64,000 bases of DNA from the NCBI GenBank assembly GCA_932521035.1, contig OW051497.1, forward strand, positions 10,726,001 to 10,790,000, written 5' to 3'. The stretch is from Oscheius dolichura (taxonomy: Eukaryota; Nematoda; Chromadorea; Rhabditida; Rhabditidae). The first letter of the stretch is position 1; each line of letters starts with the position of its first letter. This document shows, in pieces, positions 35,878-46,134 of the stretch. The notes beneath the pieces are model-generated. The model did no database searches. It worked only from the letters and a program-made list of their open reading frames with translations, and was not told the origin of the DNA. The position numbers and the translations under genes are program-made.

Positions 35878-36552
35878 ATGATTGTTTTCCTCCTCCTCAA
35901 TCTGGCAGTCTCCTCAGCCGCGTTCCAATGCTACACGTGCAATGATGAGCCTCACGACGACGACACTAAACCCTGCCATGACATGGTAAACACTCCTCAA
36001 TTAGGTCGACGATCACATTTATTCCTGATTACCTTTTTGTCAATTGTTTGCTAACAGCTCTTTCTTGCAGAAAGTCGACTGCCCTTCTGGAATCAGTTCC
36101 TGCTCCCTGCTGGTCTACCGTACGTCTGGAGACACCCATATGAGAAAGTTCTGCACTCCTAGGAATACCCCACTCTATCAGTACCTCCAACTACTTCCGG
36201 GCTCTTCAATGTGCCAGAATGTGAACACAGTAAGCCCGTTTTCACACAATAAATGATGCTGTTTTAAAATGATGAAGGAAGTCGTTGGAGAAGATCAGCT
36301 GGCCCACCTGCCTCACCTGCTCAGACCACTTCTCTTCTTTGCGTCTGTACAACGCCGCTTTGCAACGAAGGCACTCACAAACAGGTGGGCACTTACATTT
36401 CTTTTAAATTTACAAAGCTGCAGGTTATTGAAAACACTATGATGAACAATCTGCCGACACAAAGGCTACAAGAAGTCCTACGAGAGCCGCTGCCACCACC
36501 TTCCGAACCGTCAGAAGACATTCAAATGCAGATGGCCGACGCCGGGTTTTAG
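35878..36552 (+). CDS. Secreted Ly6/uPAR-type protein
   Basis: Three-finger Ly6-like protein. Exon 1 has the signal peptide and first finger, MIVFLLLNLAVSSAAFQCYT, with CYTC. Exon 2 carries KVDCPSGISSCSLLVYRTSG and further cysteines. Exon 3 was placed at the acceptor CTGCTCAG near 36329, because it is in phase and gives the family ending TTSLLCVCTTPLCNEGTHKQ (CxC...CN). A final exon adds a charged and Pro-rich tail (LQEVLREPLPPPSEPSEDIQ) and stop at 36550-36552. About 155 residues. Unlike GPI-anchored Ly6 proteins there is no C-terminal hydrophobic signal, so it should be soluble. Relatives in nematodes include ODR-2-like proteins, but closeness is not tested. Confidence 0.78.
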
Positions 36553-36699
36553 TCGTCGCCAGCACTTAGTAATAATAGCGTTATTAGTTAAAATGAGATC
36601 AAAGTTTTGTGAAGACTCCTTCGTCGGAACGGAGAATGCTGCCAGATGTCTAAGAATCCAAAAAAATATGGAATCCATCGTTGCTACCTTGTATTCTTT

Positions 36700-38071
36700 C
36701 TATTCTGCCATTCCATGGATTATAATGCTGCGAGTTTCCATTTTTTGTCCTCCTCCCTTTGTAGACCTTCTTCCCACTACCCTTAGCCAGCCTGTCAATG
36801 AGGACCATCTCCTAAAATTCGTCATTTCCATTGTCCAGAATAACACCACTTGTGCTGATTGAAGTAGGCCCTTTTCAATGCCGTAGGCTTTATCTGTCAC
36901 ATGAGATTTTTCTCCTAACACCTTTCTTAGTCGCCTAACAAAGAGTCTGGAGAGAGCAGTAGGATAAAATACTGGCTTTGAACTGTCTAAAACCAAAACT
37001 TTTTGGAAATAATGAACAATACTTCTTGATCCTCCAACGTATTGATACTGATACCGAGGAGTAGTAGTCGTATATTTTGTCAGGGGAGATTCCCTGGCAG
37101 GCGGTTCCATGAATGTAGAATATTTGGACAATCCTCTGATGTGAGTAATATTCACCTGTCCATTTTGATTAAAGTTATACAATCTGGAAATGATTGATTT
37201 TGGCATTATCCTTTGGTTACATTCTTCTGGGAGCTAATTTTACAGACGGTCCAACGCTTTCTATAGAAATTTGGCTAGGAGTTGGGCCGTTTCGGTCAAT
37301 TTCTCCGTCTCTTAAAGGTATTAGGATTTTCTTCATGGGGAAGCGTCGGATAGCTCCTTTGGGGTTCCCAGCTGTTGGAATTAAGGGTACAGACGTTGTG
37401 GGACTGGCGTCACAATTACATTTCTGAACACCGTTTCTGTCCTGAACTATTCGTGTCCAACTTTTGCAATGTCGTCTTCTTTGTCTTTAAATGATCCTGT
37501 CAGTTCTTTCCTGGACTGGCATGACCAAAACATTCCCCTCTTTTGTTCACCATTAAATTCTATAAACCAGTTCAGCAAAGTTCAGCACTAAACCACTACA
37601 GTCCTTACCAGCAGGACCAGGTAAATCTTCCTCAGTGGATATTCCTGCTTCTCCAAATGTCTTCTTAACATATCGAGGAGAACAATCTTTCTTGTAGGAA
37701 CATTCTGAAAGAATTTAAGAACTGTAGTGACCCTACTGCATTTTGCTGTTGAAGGCTGAGTGGTACGTTCGATGTAGGCAAAAGGTTTAGCAGTTATTTT
37801 TTCGAGTATTCGTATTCTGCGCATCCGCAGCGCGCTCGGCGCTCCTGCGCCACCCACTGCTTCCAATTCTCTTTCATTCCTAATGGAAGAGAGAACTTCT
37901 TCGATACTTTGGATTGTCATCTTCAAAAATTTAATGAATAAGAATACTATAACAACGTACCAGGGTATCCTTTGCTCCCGCTGTGAAGTCTGCTAAGGTA
38001 GCGACTACTTGTAAGCAAACCAGTGATGTTAATATTAGAGTGGATCCGAATCCGAGAGTTGATGGAGACAT
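36700..38071 (-). CDS. Secreted orphan with cysteine-rich middle
   Basis: Not recognised. ATG 38071 gives a signal peptide MSPSTLGFGSTLILTSLVCL. Exon 2 starts MTIQSIEEVLSSIRNERELE. After a 35-base intron comes CKCSYKKDCSPRYVKKTFGE, then EFNGEQKRGMFWSC, HCKSWTRIVQDRNGVQKCNC and a Pro/Thr-rich stretch (TSVPLIPTAGNPKG). The 36700-37206 frame then adds YNFNQNGQVNITHIRGLSKY and YTTTTPRYQYQYVGGSR. Six to seven exons in total; some joins rely on introns of only 33-36 bases. The PGPAGK at one exon edge looks collagen-like but is better read as a splice donor. The start and first three exons are fairly well supported; the 3' half less so. Confidence 0.5.
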
Positions 38072-39515
38072 TCCCGATCTGAGCAACTTGTTCCAGCGAC
38101 CACTGAACCAACACCCGGAATCTCTATCTTAGACTTTTGTCCTACTTCTTACGGTTCGCTTGCGGGGATTAGCAGTCGGGATTAGCTGTTAGGTTGTTCA
38201 CTTAGATACTCTAACTTGAAGAGAAAACGAGACGACTATCTTTTCTGGAGGCTAAAAGTTGTGATCAAGACGGGAAGCTCTGTCTCCGTTCTTTAATCCC
38301 CCCTTCAATGAAAGAATTGATAGTTTATTAACAAATGCGGAACACGAAAGTGAAGGCGACGCCGAAAATATTCATGTTAACAAGCGAAGATCTGCTTCAT
38401 GCGAAGGCAGGGAAGTCGGTCTTGGTCTGAAAGATACGGTTATGTGGGTGGCAGCTGGCTAGTACCTTCTCCAAGAAGCTCATCACGAGCTGGGCCGAGG
38501 GAGGTACTTCTTCTAAAAGTTGTCTTTAACCGATTACGCAGATATGTTACCGGCATCTCCTCCCCCTTTCTTACTCTCCGCACTGAATGTGATTATTGGC
38601 ATTTTGATGAGCGCCTAGATCTCCTAAAAGTCAAATATAATTGATGTAGAACAAAGAATGAGGCTATAAGAAGAAATAGATAGCTCGTAGTCAATAATTG
38701 GAATAACAAGCGAGGATATCCATAAATGCCAATCAAAACACCGGTAAAGAAATACCAATGGCCCCCCGGTTGAGGAGCTTGATAGCACTACTTTAATTTG
38801 GATTGAGCCTAGGGGGGGAACCGAAAGATTGAAGTAAGGGATTTCCTCAGATATATTGTCGAAGAGGATGACAGGAGAGGAAAATGGATAGCGCTGGCTG
38901 ACAGTTCCTTTTATACATATCGTTTAGTCTCCGATCTTCTATTAATCGTCTACTTTCCCAGCCATAACGGTCGTCGGGCTTCTCACCAGGCTTTCAAATG
39001 TGACGAAAGCGTGACGAAAGAGATCTCTTCTGCCAATTTTCTATCGTAACGCCAGTTTATAAAACGTTGATATAAGTCAGCAATCCGAAATGGCTCCTGT
39101 GCTCTCAGGTGAAACTATCATAAGAAAGAAAGCAAGGCTTGGAGGAAGGGTGCTACCCAGATAGGTTTCGTATTGTCGAAGAAGTGGATGAAGGGGGAAA
39201 ATGTAAAGAAACTGAATAGCAATAGTTAACCCTGTTATGCCTCCCTCGTGAGAATTCTGTATTCAGAATGCCCTCCAAAGAACCCAGCCGTCTAGGCTGT
39301 GTTACTTTCAAGGGAAAAGTGTAGAGAAAAGGGAGGATGAAGGAGAGGGAACTATATGAAAAAGACTGCGTTTGGGGGTCCTGGAACCGCTTTTATACGC
39401 TTTGTGGGGAAGGGAGGAATACAGTGCATTCATAATGATGAAGGTGGTATCATAAGAATGTGGGGACCGGCTCTAACCGTCAACAAGTGGGGAAAACGCC
39501 CGGACAAGGAGATAT
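38072..39515. other. Intergenic region without a recognised gene
   Basis: No supported gene; several short frames only. Confidence 0.35.
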
Positions 39516-39965
39516 TTAGCCATACAGACAGTTCTCTCTTTCAGAAACATCCCCAATCCACATTGGAGCTTTCCCAGGATCAGAGTAAATTCCGTCATAA
39601 GGACGACACTTTAAAGGGTTCAGTAGGATAAGGCGATAAAGAATATGTAGATGAAGGATTAATGCCTGTATTCGTTCCATTTCTGGATAGTCCAAATAAA
39701 AGAACAATAGCCTCGTTCGTTCTTGTGAATAGAACAAAAGCGAAGCCTTTTCTCCATAGAAATCCTTACAAATTCCTGAAATGTGGATAAATTCTCTCTG
39801 ATTGGAAACAATACAATATTTTCTAAGTGGGCAACAATATTTTGCATCAATTAGTGCTTTCTGGAAGTCGTTGCCGCTCCTGGCTCTAGAATTTATGAAA
39901 GATTCAATCGTGTTTCTTGCTTTTTTTGTACATAAACCATAATTTAATCCAATAAAGCCCCCCAA
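39516..39965 (-). CDS. Possible orphan ORF
   Basis: An uninterrupted 149-codon frame starting MGGFIGLNYGLCTKKARNTI, with several Cys and Tyr (CCPLRKYC, FIHISGICKDFYG). Not recognised, no signal peptide. Its length exceeds most chance frames in this AT-rich stretch, but no intron or homology supports it. Confidence 0.3.
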   Translation of the reverse strand: MGGFIGLNYGLCTKKARNTIESFINSRARSGNDFQKALIDAKYCCPLRKYCIVSNQREFIHISGICKDFYGEKASLLFYSQERTRLLFFYLDYPEMERIQALILHLHILYRLILLNPLKCRPYDGIYSDPGKAPMWIGDVSERENCLYG

Positions 39966-40262
39966 ACTTATTTTTCTACGAAGTAAACAATTCTATTTTG
40001 TCGTTTTCTTTTTCCACGAACGGCCAAACCAAATATTCATTGTAAATATTGTCTATTTTTGTCGGTATGGTTTGTAACGCCTAAAACTTTCGCCCTTTCC
40101 GCGTCATCGATTACAGTATTCTCCCAATACTTGCGCTATATTCTCAATTGTTTAGGTCAGCGTCAGCGGAGCAACCTTTAATTGCAGTTTGCTTATTAAT
40201 AAAAATGTTTGTGCTCTTCCGTTTATTTTATAATATAGTTAACTAAAAAGAAAGTTTAGATA

Positions 40263-41017
40263 ATGTCTCAACGGCGGAGAGATTCAGATGACCCCGGGAT
40301 ATCCCACTTTGTGAGTTTTAACACTTTTTAAATATTTTACCGGTAATTCCAGATATCGAAAGCCCTAACACCCGGAGCAGATTGGCCTGATAAAGACGAT
40401 CTACTGGATGTTATCTACTGGGGAAAACAAGTGAGTTCTTTCTCAGATTTTGATGAATTATTCATCTTTCAGTGTCTAGCCCTAGTAATAGGGATCCTAT
40501 TTGGAGTACTAAATATGACGGGGATCCTAGCAATTGCCTCCTATGCTGCCATATCAACAGGAGCAACACAACATTTTGTGACCAAATACCAAAGAGTACG
40601 TCGGAGCAGTTTTTATCCGTTTATTTTGAGTAGGAGACCAATGCTGAGTTTTTGAGTGAATCAGTCTTTTCAAGGTGTGCCATTGTCTGCGATGAGTAGC
40701 CATGCATTGCGCATAGGCCTGAGACCATACTGCAGGCCCCTAGCAGTCCATTTGACTGCTACCGTAGTTGAAACAGTTTCTAAACGGCCCCGAAGGTCAG
40801 GCAAAACGTTGCTAACATGCTTAGCAACCAGTCAGTCTCCTCAAAGAGAGTACTATTTCGCCGTACCGGTATTTTAATCCTATTGCCGCTGTTTTTTCAG
40901 GTAGATGACGAAGAACTAGGAGGATGGTGGGAGCTAGCCAAAGAGGGATTTGGTGCTGCCTTCGCCACGTTCATGGTCTCGTGGATCACCATCTATTCCG
41001 CCCTCCATGCCGAATGA
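40263..41017 (+). CDS. RAB5IF: RAB5IF/OPTI-type ER membrane protein (Rab5-interacting protein family)
   Basis: Small multi-pass ER membrane protein of the Rab5ip/EMC6-related family. In vertebrates RAB5IF (OPTI) pairs with TMCO1 in the GEL insertase complex of the multipass translocon. Four exons: MSQRRRDSDDPGISHF; ISKALTPGADWPDKDDLLDV; CLALVIGILFGVLNMTGILA and ISTGATQHFVTKYQR; and, after a 300-base intron, DDEELGGWWELAKEGFGAAF and TFMVSWITIYSALHAE. The DEEELGG-WELxKEGFxxxFAxFMVxWI signature matches the family. About 125 residues, the normal size. ATG 40263 is the only start in phase. Confidence 0.9.
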
Positions 41018-41111
41018 ACATCTCCCCTCATTGGCTTACCTCTCTGAGACACCTTGAAACCATTGATACATTTTACGAGTACCTCTAGCTTAACTATAGG
41101 TCTAGTTAACC

Positions 41112-41177
41112 ATTTTATATTGTCTTATTTTATATTTTATATTGTCTTATTTTATATTTATATTTTATATTATATTA
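41112..41177. repeat. AT-rich tandem low-complexity run
   Basis: Two near-copies of TTTATATTGTCTTATTTTATA followed by TTTATATT variants. Simple AT-rich repeat between RAB5IF and B3GLCT. Confidence 0.7.
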
Positions 41178-41356
41178 CCAGTCATCTGTCGCCTACTACT
41201 CTTGATTCCTTACAACATCTCGATCTTTCATTGTCAAACATGTTGTGATTCATAAATGCTCTACGTTCTGTCAACACTCTCTCCTCTGAGAAAAGCTTCT
41301 CTTTCTATTGCCTCTTCTACCGCTTTACTCTTTCAAAGCCACTTCTTCAGAGCTGC

Positions 41357-43322
41357 ATGCTGATCTCCTTTCTACTATGCATAATATTTTGTAGTCAGCT
41401 TTCTTCTTATTCGCATAGTAAGGCACATTTCTTCCGTTTAATAGATCCTTCTTCAGATATTCTTTTTGTAATCTTAGGACAAGCATCAAAATATGATACG
41501 GAGTGGTCTCTCTCTTTAGTAGAATCAATTGTCGACCAAAACGTACAGATTTTAAACGAGCATAATCAAGATAAAGACTTTTATAAGTCAGCAGAGGTAA
41601 GTGGGCGTTTTCTTATGATGAATAGATTTTTCAGTCTCCTCTCTTTCTTCATTTTAACGGCAGCGAAAGCCCTTGTTACTGGCAAATTTTATCTCTATCT
41701 GAAAGGTAAGGATCACTAGAATTTGGGTCATTTTTAGGTTATTACAAGATCCGAAATTGAAAGATAAAGAGTGGTTTGTCTTCCTCGAAGCTTATTCAAA
41801 CGTCCGGGTAGCTGAGCTCCAGAAATATCTAGAAACACAGAATGCAACCGAACAGGCTTTTATCGGCTATGGAATGCGTGACTTGCGGTATGGTTTCTCC
41901 ATTTTTACCTGGTTTCTCCATTCAGAATGACTATTACTCATCACTACTATGGTTTCTACAACGACAACGACCCGCCATTTTATTATCCAGATATTTCTGC
42001 TGGTTTAGTTCTGTCACGTCCTCTTCTTCAAAAGTAATCTAGACCCTTACATTCTGTTTATGAAATAATTTAGAATTTACGAAGGGATAGAGAAAGGCCA
42101 GAGGTCAATCCCACAATTTACTATCGATTCATCTCATGAACTCGCTAGATTTGTTTTTGAGCACGCTGGCGTGCGATTAACAAATAGGGAAGATCTATTT
42201 TGTTTAAAGGATACAGGCAGCTGTGCTGTTTACTACACAGTAAGTTAACTTTTCTTACTTATTCTGTACATTTTGTAGGAACCAAGATATGAGTGTGAAT
42301 CCCAAGGGGCAATAACCACGAAGCATGTTAAAGCCTATGTGAAGACATGGTCCGGGAACCACCAAAAGCGATGTGAGCCGAATTTAATAGACGCAGTTCA
42401 ATTTTAAAATTTAGTACCCTATATTATCCATACATGGGGAAAACTGATTGACAATATTGAATATATCAGTAATGAGGATAGCGAAGAGCCTCTTACTAGA
42501 AGTCTCGGAGTGAAGAATACAGAAAGAGGTGAGAATATGCATCTTATTCTTATTTTGATTACAGGTCACTGTGGAAAGACGTTTGCTATTTTACAAAAGT
42601 ATAATGAAGAAGATAGTGATCTGTACCCATGGCTGCTCATAGCAGACGATGACTCATTGATCAATACTGAAGCACTGGTAGCCCTTTTGAGCTGTTACGA
42701 TCCCGCCGATCCTGTAAGCTTATTCCAGCTTTTTTATTGACATTTTTTATAGATTGTACTAGGTGAACGCTACGGTTTTGGAGCTAGCTTGTCCGGTAGG
42801 GGATCCTATAACTATCCAACTGGTGGAGCAGGGTAAGAACTGCTATGTTCTTAAATAAAGAGTTATAGAATGGTATTCTCGAAGGAAGCCGTCAAGAGTC
42901 TGGTTAAAACGTGCTCCTGCCCGAATGTTGATTCTCCAGACGACATGATTATAGGTTTGCTCTTTAGCTTTACTAGTAGTAGTCAAGGGGATTATTTTAG
43001 GAATGTGTAGCATGGCACAAGACATCCCTATCATCCATTCGCCCGCCTTTCACCAGGCCCAACCATGGGATTATCCTGAATTCTATCGGAAGTGAGTCGT
43101 CCCATTTGCCCAAATGACCAACGTTTCAGTAAGATCTGGCCCATCAGTTACCACAAGTTTTTCGATTCCAATCCGATGGAGATTTATGAACAGCATGTGA
43201 AATTGGAGAGACCAACGAGGCCAGACGACTACGTTGAGCGGAAGCCACGGCACCGCTGGTTTACCTGGGACGATGTAAAAATATCTTCTGGGCAGACAAA
43301 TGGAGATCACTTTGAACTATAG
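41357..43322 (+). CDS. B3GLCT: Beta-1,3-glucosyltransferase (B3GLCT/B3GALTL type)
   Basis: ER enzyme that adds glucose to O-linked fucose on thrombospondin type 1 repeats. Signal sequence MLISFLLCIIFCSQLSSYSH. About ten short exons, some 480 residues. The N-terminal half is Fringe-like (DPKLKDKEWFVFLEAYSNVR). The catalytic half has YPWLLIADDDSLIN (DDD metal/nucleotide site), LLSCYDPADP, IVLGERYGFGASLSGRGSYN, TGGAGMVFSKEAVKSLV, CSCPNVDSPDDMIIG and IIHSPAFHQAQPWDYPEFYR, closely following animal B3GLCT. It ends NGDHFEL. Vertebrate B3GLCT ends in an ER-retention tetrapeptide, and HFEL is plausibly the equivalent here. Joins are in phase, for example SPLFLHFNGSESPCYWQILS. ATG 41357 was chosen for the signal peptide. 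Confidence 0.93.
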
Positions 43323-43421
43323 ATAATGGTTTCTAGTCACGTTAGGTATGCCTATTTTGTTACCGGTTTCGGAATTTCTTGGGTTTGTCCATAATATGTT
43401 GCGTGTCATTTTTTAAGAAGA

Positions 43422-43670
43422 TTACAACAGTCCTGTAATAAACTGTTGTTGACTGATACCCACTGTTTTTGCTTCTTCTTCTTCTCCAAGTAGGAAGAAG
43501 CCCTGAGAGGTCACTTCTGTTGTGCCCTTGATGCTTTTGTCAAAAGACGGCGAACTGGTCTGCCAGCGTGTCTCCAATTCAACTGTTTTACTGCCGCCCA
43601 CAATTAGGCGCCTCATCCCGATCGTCTTCGTCCCCCTACTGTCGGAAAAAGCTTCTACTTTTCCACACAT
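43422..43670 (-). CDS. Possible small orphan ORF
   Basis: An 82-codon frame (MCGKVEAFSDSRGTKTIGMR ... VGISQQQFITGLL) starting at 43670, tail to tail with B3GLCT. Balanced, soluble-protein-like composition, whereas the opposite strand is only pyrimidine-rich. No similarity or intron. Could be a last exon of an unseen gene. Confidence 0.28.
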   Translation of the reverse strand: MCGKVEAFSDSRGTKTIGMRRLIVGGSKTVELETRWQTSSPSFDKSIKGTTEVTSQGFFLLGEEEEAKTVGISQQQFITGLL

Positions 43671-44114
43671 TTATCTGGCATCTCCATCATTCCCGTTCGC
43701 CTTTCGTTTTCTCGCTTCGCTTTTTTCGTGGAGACCCCGCTCTCGTGTCTCTCTGCCTGCCGGTTGTCCTCGATGGTATCATACTTTCGACCTTCCGGAA
43801 AACCAGCTTTAATTTAATTTGCCTCTGGCAATATAGCCATAGCCCCATGTGTCGTTTCCTTATGGTCATTCTTATCATTCCCTCCGAATTACGCTGTAAC
43901 TGAAAGCTACACCGGTGCCGACCTGTCTATTGTAGAAGGGGGAGGCGTTCTTGCTGTTAAGTTTCTTTGTTTTCGAGAGTTGCGGTCATTTCATTAACCA
44001 GTTTTCGTTACAAGCTGCTATCGGAATCGTACCTCCAATTACCCTCATTCTACAGTCTTACAATAAGCTCCCTCTCCTCTATAAACCCTCCTGGACACCC
44101 TCTTTAGATAACTT
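43671..44114. other. Upstream region of the Reeler gene
   Basis: No supported gene; pyrimidine-rich on the plus strand. Confidence 0.35.
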
Positions 44115-45115
44115 ATGCTGCTCCCATTGCTCTTCTCTGCAATATCGTCAGTCGTCGCCTGGCCAGATGGAGCTCCCTGTGTGCATGCTGCCTTCGAGAG
44201 CATGAATCCCCTAGAAGCAGTTGAGCACCAAGGAGGATTACAGCTGGACTCTCCTCCTTATGAATTAATAGTGGATCAGAAGTGCTACTGGAGGAATCAG
44301 CCCATAGCTTGTGAGTCTACCCCAAATGGCAGAGTTTCTCGCATTCCAGGCATTTTCAATCGAGAAAACTGTAAAACGCTTTTAATCAGCGCGCAATCTC
44401 CGATCCCACATCAAAAAGCTTGTTCCTTTAATTTTTTATTGACACATAGAAAACACGTTTACTTGGTAACCACTGGGGCTAGATTAACGACAGTAGATTT
44501 CAGTGACTTTACAAGGAAAAAATGAATCCATCTGGTTCAAGGGCTTTGTCATACAGCCGTTTAAATGGAATAACGACCAGCTAGGAGAAAGGTAGGGAGC
44601 CTTTCTGGAGCTAAAAGTAAATCATATTTTAAGGATAGGGCAACTTGTCAGATTGGATGACAACGGCTCATGGCAGCAACAATGCTTCAGGTTAGAAGGC
44701 CATGTTGTTTTCTTACTGTAAATATTGATAGGTTCAAAGATTCGGCGACTCACTCTCACAACGAGAAGAAGAAACATATGAGAATGTGGTGGAAAGTAGA
44801 CGACGAGACAGATACAGTCCAATTTGTGTAGGCTCTCTTTATCTAAATTTTATGTTTCTCCTCTTTAGAGCTACAGTAGTGAAGCATCAAACCCTCTTCT
44901 GGGTGAGATCCGTCCGCTCGAATCCAATCCCTCCCTGCCGGTTGAACAGATTCGGAATCAAGGACTACGTTCCCCCAATGCCTGTCTATCCTCCACCGGT
45001 GAAGGCATTCAAAATGGAGACTCATAAAGTCTTCGACAACGAGGGACTCACTCCGAGAGTGGTTCGTAAAGGAAGCAGCAAGCGTAACCTCCGTCATCGT
45101 ATAATTCACAACTAA
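44115..45115 (+). CDS. Secreted Reeler-domain protein
   Basis: Signal peptide MLLPLLFSAISSVVA, then one Reeler (reelin N-terminal-like) domain: WPDGAPCVHAAFESMNP, LDSPPYELIVDQKCYWRNQP. A splice over about 195 bases then gives IALTLQGKNESIWFKGFVIQ and PFKWNNDQLGERIGQLVRLD. Next come FRFKDSATHSHNEKKKHMRM and VATVVKHQTLFWVRSVRSNP. The DGAP start, SPPYELIV and FKGFVIQ are hallmarks of the domain found in reelin, spondin and insect defence protein l(2)34Fc. The tail is basic and Pro-rich (YVPPMPVYPPPVKAFKMETH). About 250 residues, no membrane segment, so extracellular. In arthropods such single-Reeler proteins are linked to immunity; that is family knowledge, not shown here. Confidence 0.87.
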
Positions 45116-45360
45116 TGAGCCTGTGCACATAACCAACGTTGCAGTGTCATAATGAAACAATTCCACCACTAACTCCTGTTTGCACCAGTTACCTTCAATT
45201 GTCGTCTCTTTTTTCACATTACACATCACTGACATCAGTAGACGATGCGGCTATTAAAGGGCATCTGATTCACATTGTAACACTCGTTAGCAACCGAAGT
45301 TCCTTGTTGAAAACACACTCACTCGGCACTTCTAATAGAGAAAAAATGAGGGATATACTT

Positions 45361-45888
45361 TTCAGATTAATGTCGCGGTGTCTACGCCTTCCCCCGCTCC
45401 AGTTACTAGGGTATACTTTAACAATAATTTAATGGCCTCTGTTTCAGCCCCAGTCTGTTCCCCATCAGATGAACAGGATAATTCCAATTTCCACAATGGA
45501 AGTAGTTCATAGTCGTGAGTTTTGTTCCTAATTTCATTTCAAAGTCTGCAGATGAATTCAATGTTCAAACAACACGCCAACCAGTATTAACAACTAGAGC
45601 TCAACTAGCTTTCCAGAATAGAAGACTAGGCTTGTAAGTGGTTTCCAGAGTTTTATATCATATGGTAATATTCCAGTACCAATCAGCCGGTACAACCTCG
45701 TCCAGTTGTTAATCCAGTGGTCTCAAATCAACGTAAGGCCACTTCTCTTTATATAACGTTGTCAAATTTTAGAATGTGCAAATCGTGACACTCCACAAAG
45801 GTGTCGGACGTGGTTCCGCTACTGTAGGACACCACAGTTTATTAGCTACATGTCAACATTTTGTCGCCAAACATGCGGGTTCTGTTAA
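45361..45888 (+). CDS. Secreted ShKT-domain protein (5' end unresolved)
   Basis: Five exons are visible: INVAVSTPSPAPVTR; PQSVPHQMNRIIPISTMEVV; EFNVQTTRQPVLTTRAQLAF; TNQPVQPRPVVNPVVSNQ; and the ShKT domain, CANRDTPQRCRTWFRYC then FISYMSTFCRQTCGFC, stop at 45886-45888. The six cysteines and the spacing C...CxxW...C...M...C..TCGxC are diagnostic for ShKT modules, very common in nematode secreted proteins. The linker is Pro/Thr/Gln-rich. The first exon with a signal peptide was not found above 45361. The domain resembles sea-anemone potassium-channel blockers in fold, but most nematode copies are structural or interaction modules. Confidence 0.72.
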
Positions 45889-46134
45889 ATTCCTCAAAAT
45901 AAATTTAATTTTAAAAATGACTTACAACTAAAAACTAGAAATGTGTAACACAAATAAAGAAAGCTATTGATAATCTCTTTATCTATCTAAGCGGGAACAA
46001 CCGAGTAGCTCAACCTGCTCAAATAGGGAAACACTATGCTAACAAAGAATTAACCATTATGTTGGCACTCGATTGCCTAAAACACCGTTTTTCAACTGTA
46101 AAAAATGGAGAAAATGCCTATTATTAAAATTAAA

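Noticed and set aside
37560-37640. Collagen-like PGPAGK at an exon edge
   Set aside because: Only one Gly-X-Y run, and the GGTAAGG there is a good splice donor; no collagen domain follows.
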